A DNA stretch of 64,000 bases, taken from assembly GCF_030440555.1 (NCBI RefSeq), contig NZ_CP047118.1:1364001-1428000 (forward strand). Reading direction: 5' to 3'. The notes under the pieces were generated by a model. The model did not search any database. It was not told the origin of the DNA and saw nothing but the letters and a program-made list of their open reading frames with translations. Every line of letters begins with the position of its first letter. Position 1 is the stretch's first letter. The position numbers were made by a program, and so were the translations under genes. This DNA is from Corynebacterium caspium DSM 44850 (GTDB lineage: Bacteria; Actinomycetota; Actinomycetes; Mycobacteriales; Mycobacteriaceae). This document shows, one piece after another, positions 1 to 8,040 of this stretch.

Positions 1-3000
1 AGCTAATTCCGCAATAGCTGTGGCTAGATTTCGCCCCCGCGGGGTAGCATTTGGGGACTCTTTAGCTATAGAGCCGCTAAATTTTAGGCCCTGTGGAACT
101 ATTCGCAGCCCAGCTTCCACCATGAGGTCTCGTAGCGGATGAGTCAACGCAGCTTCCCCATTAATTTTTTCTACCACAAAAGGTTCCATTAAGCCACGTC
201 TAATAGCAGCTTTTAAGGCCTTTACCAATACCACTATAGGAGGTTGGGTTAATTCAGCAGCATCGGGAAGCAGTTCTGCTGGAAATATTAGATTACGGCC
301 ACCTCTAGTGGCATATCCCAAAAATAAACCATCGGCTAAAACTATGATGGCACCCGCTGTGCGAGTAGGCCCACTTATAGGCCAAGGCAAAGTGGACCCA
401 TAAGGATTAGCTGGATCAGCAGCTGCAAGTACATAAGTTTTTGGATGCTTAGTACCAGAAGGCCACCCAGATATATCTGGGCTATCGTTTAAAGCCCGCA
501 ACCTATCAACTACCGCTGGGGTCGAAAACTGTGCCGCACCTAGCTCTGCCACAAAATAACCGCGCAAAGTTTTGCCATTTTCCTCAAAACCTGAAAGCAC
601 TTTATATATGCGGGCAAAACCACCTAAAATATTTTCTGCCTGCACAGTACCGCGGCTTAACAACCCATATCTATCTAATAACGCCTCTCCCAGCGCAATA
701 GAACGTTCCACACTGGGAATTTGCTGACGCGGCACCAGCGCCCATCGCCCGGCAATATCTGGTGGAATATGCGCGCGCGGCGCCATAAAGCTACTACGTC
801 CCAGGCGCAAACGTCCCCTAGTGGGCTGACGCTTAACCCTATGTGCAGAAGTTTTCGCCATTCCCAAACGTGCCCGCACCCGGCTAAAACCATCAGGGCT
901 TAAAAGGCCCAATTGGAATAAATCCCATATGGCAGTGCGTACTTCGGCCACCCCGGCCGCACCTGTCGTACCTGTCGTACCTGTCGCCCCTGTCGCCTCG
1001 GCTGCTCCTGCCGGCATCTGGAGTTTTTCAAGAATATCGCTAAATAAATACGCCCCGCCGCTTTCAAATATGTCTAAAATTGCTGCCTGGAGCGGGCTTA
1101 GCGAAGGTTTTTCAAATTCCGGAAGCAATTCCGCAGCAAATTCTGGGGGCAATAAATAAACCCACGGGTCAGTGGCTCCAGCGCTACCATCGCCAACTAC
1201 CAGGATTTCCCCATTGGCACAGAGTTCATCTAAGAAATGTGGCTGATAATCGGCGACTCGCTGTTTTAATACCAACGTTTCCCAAGCAGAAGCAGGCAAA
1301 CGCACCCCTGCTAATTGCTCGAGGGCCGCATAGGTGCCATCGATTCCACTTAGGACCGGACTTTCGTCGATAGCAGCCACTTGCTGCCATTCAGGGCTAA
1401 ATCGGCCTAAAGCAGCAGCGCTAACTGGCTGAATATTAGCGCGTAAAGCTGCTAAACTTTGGCGCCGAATTCGATTTAATACCGGGGCAGCGCAATATTC
1501 AGTCTCGGTAATTCCGGCACGGAAATGGCCTTCGATGATATCCCCTGCACTGATGGCCCCTTGTAAATAATTATGAGCCACAGAAATAGCCAGGTGAAAG
1601 GCCTCGGCAAGCTCAGAAAGCAGGAAAGGGCCGCGGGTTCTAGTCCACCGATTTAAAAGCTGGCTTAGCGCATCAGTTATGGGATTAGCTGGGGCAAATA
1701 CTCCCGGTGGAATAGGTATACCCAGGGCATCGCGCAAGATGGCCGCATCTTCTTGCTGGGCTAAATAAGGTTCCCCGTTGATACGCACCTGCATTATGCG
1801 GTGGCCTAATTCTTGCTGGGCTAGGGCCACTGGCGAGCCTGCAAAGCTTATGTGCTCGGCTAATTCAGCCACCGGAATGGGGCCTAAAATACGGAGTTGA
1901 TCTGCTAATTCTTCAGTATTTCTAGCTCTACGTTCAGGGGCAATATATTGCAATTGGGCATGTACTGTGGCAATTATTTCCGGGTCAAAGAGTTCGCGTA
2001 ATTCAACGGTTCCTAATAATTGGGCTAATAAACTGGGATCTAAAGCTAAAGCGGCGGCCCGTTTTTCGGCCAACGGGGTATCGCCTTCATAAATAAAAGC
2101 CCCGGTATAACCAAATAATAAAGAAGCCGCAAAAGGGCTGGGCTGTGTGGTGGTAACTTCGGCAATACGAATTTTATGCAGCGCTATATCTTGGCAGAGG
2201 TTTTCAAGGGCTGGGAGATCATAAACATCTTGGAGACATTCCCGCACAGTTTCTAAAATGATGGGAAAATCAGGATATTTACGGGCAATATCTAAAAGTT
2301 GGGCAGCTTTTTGTCTTTGCTGCCACAACGGGGCACGTTTGCCAGGATCTCGGCGCGGCAATAATAGGGCTCTAGCGGCGCATTCGCGAAAACGTGCGGC
2401 AAATAACGCGGAATTGCTTACCTGTTTGGTGACGATTTCAGTGATTTCAGCAGCCTCGAAAATAAATAATTCTGCCCCCGGTTCGGTTTCACCTTCAGGT
2501 AAGCGCAGAATAATCCCGTCATCGCCGGCAACAGCTTGAGCATCAATTCCAGTGCGTTCAGCGATGCGCGCCCCAACAGCTAGGGCCCAAGCGGCGTTGA
2601 CACCGCGTCCTAAAGGAGAGTGCAAAATAAGGCGCCAATCGCCTAATTCATCGCGGAATCGTTCCAATAAAAAGGTGCTCTCATCAGGGACAATGCCGGT
2701 AGCTTCGCGTTGGGCAAGCAGGTAGGCACACAAATTATCGCAAGCCCACTCGTCTAGGCCTAATTTTTGTAATTTCGCGGTGGCAGCGGCCGGCGAAAGG
2801 GCTAAAAGCTCCCGAGATAACGCCCCTAAAGCCTTTCCTAATTCTGCGGGACGGCCTGCTTGTTCCCCAGTCCAAAAAGGCAGTCGGCCAGTATGTCCTG
2901 GTGCTGGGCTTACCAAAACTTGGTCGCGAGTAATTTCCTCAATGCGCCAACTAGAAGCCCCTAAGGTGAAAATATCGCCGGGCCGAGATTCATAAACCAT

Positions 3001-4803
3001 CTCCTCATCGAGTTCCCCTACGCGACGCGCTCCGGCTTCCCCACCAACTAAAAACACCCCAAACATGCCTCTATCTGGGATGGTTCCCCCGCTGGTAACG
3101 GCAACTCGCTGCGCACCAGGGCGGGCAGAAAGTACTCCTGCGATGCGGTCAAAAACTATCCGCGGGCGCAAATCGGCAAAATCGGTGCTGGGATAAGCCC
3201 CGGCGGCTAAATCAATTACGGCATCAAAAACTGGGCGGGTTAAATCGCGGTAGGGATAAGCTTTGCGCACCGTGGCAAACCAGGCATCTACCTCCCAATC
3301 AGCGACTGCAACTGCTGCGACAGTTTGTTGCAAAAGTACATCTAAAGGATTTTTAGGAATCTTGATTTCCTCAATTAAACCCTGCCCCATGCGTTGCAAA
3401 ATTACCGTGGTGGCTAATAAATCACTGCGATGATTTGGATAAAAAGAACCCTTACTAACAGCTCCCACCGCATGCCCTGCCCGCCCGACGCGCTGTAACC
3501 CCGCAGCTACCGCCGGTGGCGCAGCGATTTGCACCACTAAATCTACCGCCCCCATATCAATACCTAGCTCTAAAGAACTAGTAGCAATTACGGCCTTTAA
3601 CGCTCCTTCTTTTAGGCCTTGTTCGGTGCGGGCACGTTCTTCTTTGGAAACCGAGCCGTGGTGAGCGCGAGCAATTAAAGCCGGGGCGTGTCCTGCGGTA
3701 TCTACGGATTTCATTAACTGGGCAGGATCTCGTCGGGTAGCTGGTGCTAAAGATTCTGGATCATTTTCTAAGGCATATAGTTCATTAATTCGGCTGGTTA
3801 ATCTTTCTGCCGTGCGCCTGGAATTAACAAATATCAAGGTGGAACGAACCGCCATTATTTCTTGGTACAGGCTTTGTTCGATAAAAGGCCAAATGGAATT
3901 TTGGCTAGGTAAGGCAGATTCAAAGATCCCGGCGGGGTCTTCGAATTTTCCAGAAGTGGCAGTGGCAATGGCAGTGGCAGAAGCAGAAGCACCAGAAGTG
4001 ACATCAGGTGGGTCGGGGAGATCTGTCATATCTGGCACGGGCACTCGCACCTGTAAATCCCACTGTTTAGCGATCGGAGGGTTGATTATTTTTACTGGCC
4101 GATTCCCCCCTAAAAAGCCAGCCACAGTTGCTGGCGGACGCACTGTCGCTGAGAGGCCTATACGTTGAAAATCGCCAGCAATATGGGCCAGGCGCTCCAA
4201 GCTCAACGCTAAATGAACTCCGCGTTTAGTACCAGCTAGAGCATGGATTTCATCAATAATTACGGTATCTACCTGGCTTAAAATGCTTGCTGCTTTGGAG
4301 GTCAGCATTAAATAGGCAGATTCCGGGGTGGTTATGAGAATATCTGGTGGATTGCGAACTAAGCGAGACCTTTCTGCCGCGGTAGTATCGCCGGATCTCA
4401 CCCCCACGGTTATTTCGGGAATTTCTAAGCCTAAACGCTGGGCAGTGCGCGAAATCCCGGTAAGTGGCGCTCTTAAATTGTGCTCCACATCTACCCCTAA
4501 GGCTTTTAGTGGCGAGATGTAGAGAATCTTTACTCCGTGACGTTTTTCACTCCCCTTTTTGCCCATGGAGGGGTGATCCGGGAACAAAGTAGGCCCAGAA
4601 GTTTGGGTTTGGGTCAATTTATTTAAAGACCATAAGAATGCTGCCAGAGTTTTTCCTGAACCCGTTGGCGCTACTACCAGGGCATTATCGCCTTGGGAAA
4701 TAACATCCCAGGCTTGCTCCTGCACCTGTGTGGGGGTAGCGAAAACGTCCTTAAACCACTGTGACACAGGGGTATGGAAACGATCAAGAATAAAAGCAGA
4801 CAT
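1..4803 (-). CDS. lhr: Lhr-type ATP-dependent DNA helicase (long form), 3' end cut by window edge
   Basis: Large superfamily 2 helicase; 1601 codons lie in the window with no stop before the left edge. It starts at ATG 4803-4801 with MSAFILDRF. The Q-motif region is followed by Walker A APTGSGKT (about 45-52), Walker B DEIH (184-187), a LSAT motif near 220 and a helicase C domain with LQRVGRAGH. A long C-terminal region, as in mycobacterial Lhr (about 1500 residues), follows, and the part seen ends in Lhr-like FVVEKINGE. In mycobacteria Lhr is a 3'-5' ssDNA translocase and RNA:DNA helicase linked to DNA-damage responses. The gene diverges from cysQ across 33 bp. Two Ala/Thr/Gly-rich inserts look lineage-specific: one near residue 265-280 and one near 1270-1280 made by a 9-bp repeat. 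Family is certain; the exact substrate is not visible. Confidence 0.93.
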   Translation of the reverse strand, partial: MSAFILDRFHTPVSQWFKDVFATPTQVQEQAWDVISQGDNALVVAPTGSGKTLAAFLWSLNKLTQTQTSGPTLFPDHPSMGKKGSEKRHGVKILYISPLKALGVDVEHNLRAPLTGISRTAQRLGLEIPEITVGVRSGDTTAAERSRLVRNPPDILITTPESAYLMLTSKAASILSQVDTVIIDEIHALAGTKRGVHLALSLERLAHIAGDFQRIGLSATVRPPATVAGFLGGNRPVKIINPPIAKQWDLQVRVPVPDMTDLPDPPDVTSGASASATAIATATSGKFEDPAGIFESALPSQNSIWPFIEQSLYQEIMAVRSTLIFVNSRRTAERLTSRINELYALENDPESLAPATRRDPAQLMKSVDTAGHAPALIARAHHGSVSKEERARTEQGLKEGALKAVIATSSLELGIDMGAVDLVVQIAAPPAVAAGLQRVGRAGHAVGAVSKGSFYPNHRSDLLATTVILQRMGQGLIEEIKIPKNPLDVLLQQTVAAVAVADWEVDAWFATVRKAYPYRDLTRPVFDAVIDLAAGAYPSTDFADLRPRIVFDRIAGVLSARPGAQRVAVTSGGTIPDRGMFGVFLVGGEAGARRVGELDEEMVYESRPGDIFTLGASSWRIEEITRDQVLVSPAPGHTGRLPFWTGEQAGRPAELGKALGALSRELLALSPAAATAKLQKLGLDEWACDNLCAYLLAQREATGIVPDESTFLLERFRDELGDWRLILHSPLGRGVNAAWALAVGARIAERTGIDAQAVAGDDGIILRLPEGETEPGAELFIFEAAEITEIVTKQVSNSALFAARFRECAARALLLPRRDPGKRAPLWQQRQKAAQLLDIARKYPDFPIILETVRECLQDVYDLPALENLCQDIALHKIRIAEVTTTQPSPFAASLLFGYTGAFIYEGDTPLAEKRAAALALDPSLLAQLLGTVELRELFDPEIIATVHAQLQYIAPERRARNTEELADQLRILGPIPVAELAEHISFAGSPVALAQQELGHRIMQVRINGEPYLAQQEDAAILRDALGIPIPPGVFAPANPITDALSQLLNRWTRTRGPFLLSELAEAFHLAISVAHNYLQGAISAGDIIEGHFRAGITETEYCAAPVLNRIRRQSLAALRANIQPVSAAALGRFSPEWQQVAAIDESPVLSGIDGTYAALEQLAGVRLPASAWETLVLKQRVADYQPHFLDELCANGEILVVGDGSAGATDPWVYLLPPEFAAELLPEFEKPSLSPLQAAILDIFESGGAYLFSDILEKLQMPAGAAEATGATGTTGTTGAAGVAEVRTAIWDLFQLGLLSPDGFSRVRARLGMAKTSAHRVKRQPTRGRLRLGRSSFMAPRAHIPPDIAGRWALVPRQQIPSVERSIALGEALLDRYGLLSRGTVQAENILGGFARIYKVLSGFEENGKTLRGYFVAELGAAQFSTPAVVDRLRALNDSPDISGWPSGTKHPKTYVLAAADPANPYGSTLPWPISGPTRTAGAIIVLADGLFLGYATRGGRNLIFPAELLPDAAELTQPPIVVLVKALKAAIRRGLMEPFVVEKINGEAALTHPLRDLMVEAGLRIVPQGLKFSGSIAKESPNATPRGRNLATAIAELA
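961..996. repeat. 9-bp tandem repeat, four units, inside lhr
   Basis: Four consecutive 9-bp units close to ACCTGTCGT; the third and fourth differ slightly. On the coding (minus) strand they add a short run of Gly/Thr/Ala residues to the C-terminal part of Lhr without changing frame. This is probably a variable-length linker created by slippage. Confidence 0.75.
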
Positions 4804-4822
4804 ATTCCCATTTAAGCAAAGC

Positions 4823-4828
4823 TAGACT
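4823..4828 (+). promoter_or_regulatory. Candidate -10 element for a leaderless cysQ transcript
   Basis: TAGACT fits the corynebacterial TANANT -10 consensus and ends 8 nt before the cysQ ATG. No Shine-Dalgarno sequence precedes that ATG, so transcription would start at or next to the start codon. This is inference from spacing only. Confidence 0.4.
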
Positions 4829-4836
4829 TAGCAAGT

Positions 4837-5601
4837 ATGACTGCTGCGCTTTCTGATGCTCGCTTGACCTCCCGCCTAGCCATAGGAACTGGCTCGATCC
4901 TAAAAGGGGTACGCGATGTTGGGGTACTCCGCGGCCGCCACCTCGGCGATGCTGGCGATGAACTCGCCCAAAGTTGGATTGCTCGAGTACTCGAACAACA
5001 CCGCCCCAACGATGGTTTCCTTTCTGAAGAGGCCGCCGATAATCCCACTCGGTTGAAAAAAGACCGCGTATGGATCATTGATCCTCTTGATGGCACCCGC
5101 GAATTTGCGACCGGGCGCCAAGACTGGGCGGTACATATTGCCCTGGTAGAACACGGAATCCCTACCCACGCAGCTGTCGGCTTGCCAGACTTAGGAGTAG
5201 TTTTCCGTTCCGATGATGTGCGCGCTGTCGAAGGCCCTTATTCTGGCAAAATTGCGATTTCTCATAATCGTCCCCCTGCAGTGACCGAATGGGTAGCCAA
5301 ACGAACTGGGCGCACCACGGTGCCACTGGGTTCTGCAGGTGCCAAAGCTATGCATGTTTTGCTAGGCGATGCTGATGCCTATATCCATGCTGGCGGCCAG
5401 TATGAATGGGATTCCGCTGCCCCCGTGGGGGTGTGCACGGCAGCAGGCTTGCACTGCTCGCGTTTAGACGGCTCTCCGCTTATATACAACCGCGAAGATA
5501 CTTATCTGCCAGATATGTTGATTTGCCGCCCGGAACTAGCCGAGGAAATGATGTCTCTTTCTGCAAAATACCTCGAAGAACATGGCAGCTACCTGCGCTA
5601 G
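4837..5601 (+). CDS. cysQ: CysQ-like 3'(2'),5'-bisphosphate nucleotidase / inositol monophosphatase family
   Basis: 254-residue protein of the lithium-sensitive, magnesium-dependent phosphatase superfamily. Metal-site motifs are in order: LSEEA with E64-E65, WIIDPLDGT with D82 and D85, and WDSAAP near 191-196. The family dephosphorylates 3'-phosphoadenosine 5'-phosphate (PAP) from sulfate assimilation, or inositol phosphates. The FATGRQDWAVHIAL stretch and short length fit actinobacterial CysQ better than SuhB. The ATG at 4837 is the first in frame after the divergent promoter gap and has no Shine-Dalgarno, which suggests a leaderless mRNA. The neighbouring thyA-folA pair starts about 60 bp downstream and may be co-transcribed. 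Substrate (PAP or inositol-1-phosphate) is not settled by sequence. Confidence 0.85.
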   Translation: MTAALSDARLTSRLAIGTGSILKGVRDVGVLRGRHLGDAGDELAQSWIARVLEQHRPNDGFLSEEAADNPTRLKKDRVWIIDPLDGTREFATGRQDWAVHIALVEHGIPTHAAVGLPDLGVVFRSDDVRAVEGPYSGKIAISHNRPPAVTEWVAKRTGRTTVPLGSAGAKAMHVLLGDADAYIHAGGQYEWDSAAPVGVCTAAGLHCSRLDGSPLIYNREDTYLPDMLICRPELAEEMMSLSAKYLEEHGSYLR

Positions 5602-5660
5602 CTTTTCAGCATATTTATCCCAGGTGGTTCCGGCGAGGTTAGCCAGCTAAGGTGGGCCGC

Positions 5661-6467
5661 ATGGATAATGCCATTCCAGTTCCCTATGAAGACCTCTTGC
5701 GACACATCCTGGCGGAAGGTAGCCACAAAGATGATCGCACTGGCACCGGCACAACCAGTGTTTTTGGCGCGCAACTGCGTTTTAATTTGGCGGAATACTT
5801 TCCCCTTATCACCACTAAGCGGGTGTACTTCAAAGGGGTAGCCGGGGAACTTTTATGGTTCTTAAAGGGAGACTCCAATGTGCGCTGGCTCCAGGAAAAT
5901 AATATTCGCATCTGGAACGAGTGGGCCGATGAATCAGGCGAGTTGGGACCCGTTTATGGAGTACAGTGGCGCAGCTGGCCCACCCCCGATGGCCAACATA
6001 TAGACCAGATAACTTCGGCTTTAGAGACGCTGAAAAATAATCCAGATTCACGTCGAAATATCGTTTCTGCTTGGAATGTCTCCGAGCTGCACAATATGGC
6101 ACTTCCCCCTTGCCACCTGCTATTTCAGCTATATGTGGCTGATAATAAGCTTTCCTGCCAGCTGTACCAACGCAGCGCGGACATGTTTTTGGGCGTGCCT
6201 TTTAATATTGCCTCATATTCCCTGCTGACCCACATGTTTGCGCAGCAAGCCGGCCTAGAAGTGGGAGAATTTATTTGGACCGGTGGCGATTGCCATATTT
6301 ATGACAACCACCGCGCACAAGTAGCTGAACAGCTATCCCGAGAACCGCGGCCATATCCCCAGCTAGAGCTCAAAAAAGCAGCCTCAATATTTGACTATGA
6401 TTTCAGCGATATTTCCCTAGTTGGTTATGACCCCCACCCCACTATTAAGGCGCAGGTGTCTGTTTAA
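5661..6467 (+). CDS. thyA: Thymidylate synthase
   Basis: 268-residue ThyA, which converts dUMP and methylene-tetrahydrofolate to dTMP and dihydrofolate in the cytosol. The catalytic Cys is C151 in ALPPCH. Also visible are DRTGTGT near 25-31, the dUMP-binding [25 protein letters not shown] and the C-terminal YDPHPTIK. Length matches E. coli (264). ATG 5661 is preferred over the in-frame GTG at 5652 because AAGGTG lies 6 nt upstream and the family starts close to PYEDLL. The stop overlaps the folA start by one base (TAATG), so the two consecutive enzymes of the dTMP cycle are translationally coupled. Confidence 0.96.
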   Translation: MDNAIPVPYEDLLRHILAEGSHKDDRTGTGTTSVFGAQLRFNLAEYFPLITTKRVYFKGVAGELLWFLKGDSNVRWLQENNIRIWNEWADESGELGPVYGVQWRSWPTPDGQHIDQITSALETLKNNPDSRRNIVSAWNVSELHNMALPPCHLLFQLYVADNKLSCQLYQRSADMFLGVPFNIASYSLLTHMFAQQAGLEVGEFIWTGGDCHIYDNHRAQVAEQLSREPRPYPQLELKKAASIFDYDFSDISLVGYDPHPTIKAQVSV

Positions 6468-6982
6468 TGTTGGGTGCGATTTGGGCACAGTCTATTGACG
6501 GTGTTATTGGCGATGGTAAAACTATGCCGTGGCATTTGCCAGAAGATCTTGCCCATTTCAAAGAAACCACTATGGATGCCACGGTCATTATGGGCCGTAA
6601 AACCTGGGAGTCACTGCCCTTTAAACCACTGCCAGGTCGCCAAAACCTAGTGATTTCTAAACGCGACCCCGGCAAATGGTCCACTGGTGCCACCGTCATT
6701 CGCACACTTCCTCAACCCCTTGAAGGCTGGATTATTGGCGGTGGCAAACTTTATAAGTCCACCATTAATCAGGCAGATTTTCTTTATATCACCCTGGTGG
6801 ACGCACACCTGCGACCCACCATGCGAGAACGCGCGGTACTTGCCCCAAAGATACCGGCTGCCTTCTACTGTACGACGGAAACCGACTGGCAAGAATCTGC
6901 AACCGGCCGACTTCTTGAAGGTCTCAGCCCTGTGCCTTTGCGCTATAAATTCATGATGTATTCGCGTAGATCTACGGCCTAA
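6467..6982 (+). CDS. folA: Dihydrofolate reductase
   Basis: 171-residue DHFR that reduces dihydrofolate to tetrahydrofolate with NADPH, recycling the product of ThyA. The N-terminal AQSIDGVIG is followed by MPWHLPEDLAHFK, with the acidic active-site residue D27, then IMGRKTWESLP and the NADPH-contact GWIIGGGKLY. The length is slightly above the usual 160. The ATG shares its A with the thyA stop codon, giving tight coupling. A tRNA gene follows after about 50 bp. Confidence 0.95.
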   Translation: MLGAIWAQSIDGVIGDGKTMPWHLPEDLAHFKETTMDATVIMGRKTWESLPFKPLPGRQNLVISKRDPGKWSTGATVIRTLPQPLEGWIIGGGKLYKSTINQADFLYITLVDAHLRPTMRERAVLAPKIPAAFYCTTETDWQESATGRLLEGLSPVPLRYKFMMYSRRSTA

Positions 6983-7019
6983 GCGCGGACTTTTCGCTAG
7001 CTCACATTATGCGCTAACC

Positions 7020-7025
7020 TATACT
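7020..7025 (+). promoter_or_regulatory. Candidate -10 element of tRNA-Arg
   Basis: TATACT matches TANANT and sits 6 nt before the tRNA 5' end, the expected place for a tRNA promoter. No clear -35 hexamer is visible. Confidence 0.4.
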
Positions 7026-7031
7026 CCTATT

Positions 7032-7104
7032 GCCCCAGTAGCTCAGTGGATAGAGCACGGCTCTCCTAAAGCCGGTGTCGGAGGTTCGATTCCTCTCTGG
7101 GGCA
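7032..7104 (+). tRNA. tRNA-Arg (anticodon CCT)
   Basis: Cloverleaf readable by eye. The acceptor stem GCCCCAG pairs with CTGGGGC, the D-arm is GCTCAGTGGATAGAGC, and the anticodon stem is CGGCT/AGCCG with loop CTCCTAA, giving anticodon CCT. The T-arm contains GGTTCGATTCC and the discriminator is A. CCA is not encoded. Its 3' half is duplicated at 8625, marking it as an integration site. Confidence 0.95.
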
Positions 7105-7109
7105 CTTTT
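7080..7109 (+). repeat. Left attachment repeat (within tRNA-Arg 3' end)
   Basis: 30 bp running from GGAGGTTCGATT to GGGGCACTTTT, identical to positions 8625-8654. It covers the T-arm, the acceptor 3' strand and the first bases beyond the tRNA, typical of a tyrosine-recombinase core site. Confidence 0.85.
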
Positions 7110-7199
7110 TCTTTCCCCCCGTTAACCAGCATAAACGCAGGTAGGCGGGGGTTTTGCCTTATTTTAGTTTGCGCTCGTTTACGCCTGTTTATGCCCCAG

Positions 7200-7306
7200 A
7201 TGTCGTAGGAATGTCGTAGAATTTCAGGCCATTACGAGAGTGAAAAAATGGGGTTACCATAGCGAACGCTAACGGCGTAAGTGTTCCGAGTTTCACGAAT
7301 GTCGTA
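7200..7306 (+). repeat. Three direct repeats ATGTCGTA near the left attachment site
   Basis: ATGTCGTA occurs at 7200-7207, 7211-7218 and 7299-7306, in the wider contexts ATGTCGTAGG, ATGTCGTAGA and ATGTCGTAAT. Short direct repeats 90-220 bp from a core site are the usual arrangement of integrase arm-type binding sites. That role is inferred. No gene was seen in 7105-7386. Confidence 0.4.
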
Positions 7307-7335
7307 ATTCAGTCGCTGCACACTACTCATTTCTT

Positions 7336-7377
7336 TAACTTCACACATGTGTGAAGTTATGTGTGAAGCTGCGCAGC
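7336..7377. promoter_or_regulatory. 24-bp perfect palindrome followed by a 10-bp palindrome
   Basis: Positions 7336-7359 form a perfect palindrome, centre CACATGTG with arms TAACTTCA and TGAAGTTA. A further half-copy TGTGTGAAG follows, then the palindrome GCTGCGCAGC at 7368-7377. They lie 10-50 bp beyond the stop codon of the HTH gene at 7387. They could be a repressor operator, a recombination-directionality site or a hairpin at the transcript end. There is no T-run, so a simple terminator is less likely. Confidence 0.5.
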
Positions 7378-7386
7378 GGGGTTGAC

Positions 7387-7605
7387 TTAACCGCGTTGTC
7401 CGTGGTAAATCCGGCCAATATGGCCCCCTGCTAATCCCATTACGGCCCCTATTTCTGCGTATGTTAAGCCGCCAAACTCTTTAGCTTCACGAATGGCTTC
7501 ACGCCGCCATTCTTGCGCTTCAAGATAGTGCGCATGCCTGCGTTCTAGTTCACGCTGGGCATTTGCGCAATCTGCTAGCAATTTCCTTTTATTTACTTCA
7601 TTCAT
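7387..7605 (-). CDS. Small helix-turn-helix protein of the integrated element
   Basis: 72-residue protein starting MNEVNKRKLL. The N-terminal half is a charged amphipathic helix (residues 5-45, rich in R/E/K). The C-terminal half, GLTYAEIGAVMGLAGGHIGRIY, has a sigma-region-4 or XRE-like helix-turn-helix pattern. Proteins of this size and shape are common in actinobacterial phages and islands as small DNA-binding regulators. It is the only apparently intact gene of the element and lies opposite to the integrase remnant. The start ATG has no good Shine-Dalgarno. The function is unknown; a role in excision or lysogeny control is only a guess. Confidence 0.65.
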   Translation of the reverse strand: MNEVNKRKLLADCANAQRELERRHAHYLEAQEWRREAIREAKEFGGLTYAEIGAVMGLAGGHIGRIYHGQRG

Positions 7606-7781
7606 CGCTTTAGCCGTTCGTCATTATTGTCGTTGGTAGTTATCGCTTTAACCTAGTGCATCGGCTATGAAATTGCCGATTACCCTGATTTACCTGCATA
7701 CGTACCACATTTGACTATCTATAAACTACATGACATGACAGTAAATATAAGCAACACAGGCCAACCGAAAGAAGAAAACAA

Positions 7782-7997
7782 ATGAAAAAATTCATTCTCA
7801 CTGGAACTGACTACATAGACCGTCAAGGCTACCTAAAAACTGAACACCTCTTTGGCTAATCCCTTGAAGATCTTCGATATAAAATCGTTTCCTTAAACAC
7901 CGTTACAGACGAATAGCAAAACCAAAGACTGCTTGTTGACCTGCTCTACTTAGCTGACTACCTAAGCGAAATCAAGGCAGGTTTTGTAAGCATCTAA
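7782..7997 (+). pseudogene. Small element ORF interrupted by two in-frame stops
   Basis: From ATG 7782 the frame reads MKKFILTGTDYIDRQGYLK and continues 25 residues to TAA at 7857, then 18 sensible codons to TAG at 7914, then 26 codons rich in Leu/Asp/Tyr to TAA at 7995. The three pieces share one frame and look like one protein of about 71 residues. Each internal stop is one C-to-T change from a Gln codon (CAA, CAG). I do not recognise the protein. It is most simply a gene that acquired nonsense mutations inside the decaying element. Confidence 0.45.
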
Positions 7998-8040
7998 GAA
8001 ATCGCCGAAAGTTATCCACCGAGCATTTAACCTACTAAGT

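Noticed and set aside
721..1373. Plus-strand open frames opposite lhr
   Set aside because: They are antisense shadows of the C-terminal Lhr coding region, which reads clearly as helicase on the minus strand.
7117..7165. Possible tRNA-Arg terminator (CCCCCG and CGGGGG arms followed by TTTT)
   Set aside because: The loop is about 24 nt with poor inner pairing; too weak to list as a feature.
7857..7916. Stop-codon recoding as an explanation for the interrupted element ORF
   Set aside because: There is no suppressor tRNA or recoding signal nearby, and every other gene in the window uses TAA and TAG as stops; nonsense mutation is simpler.
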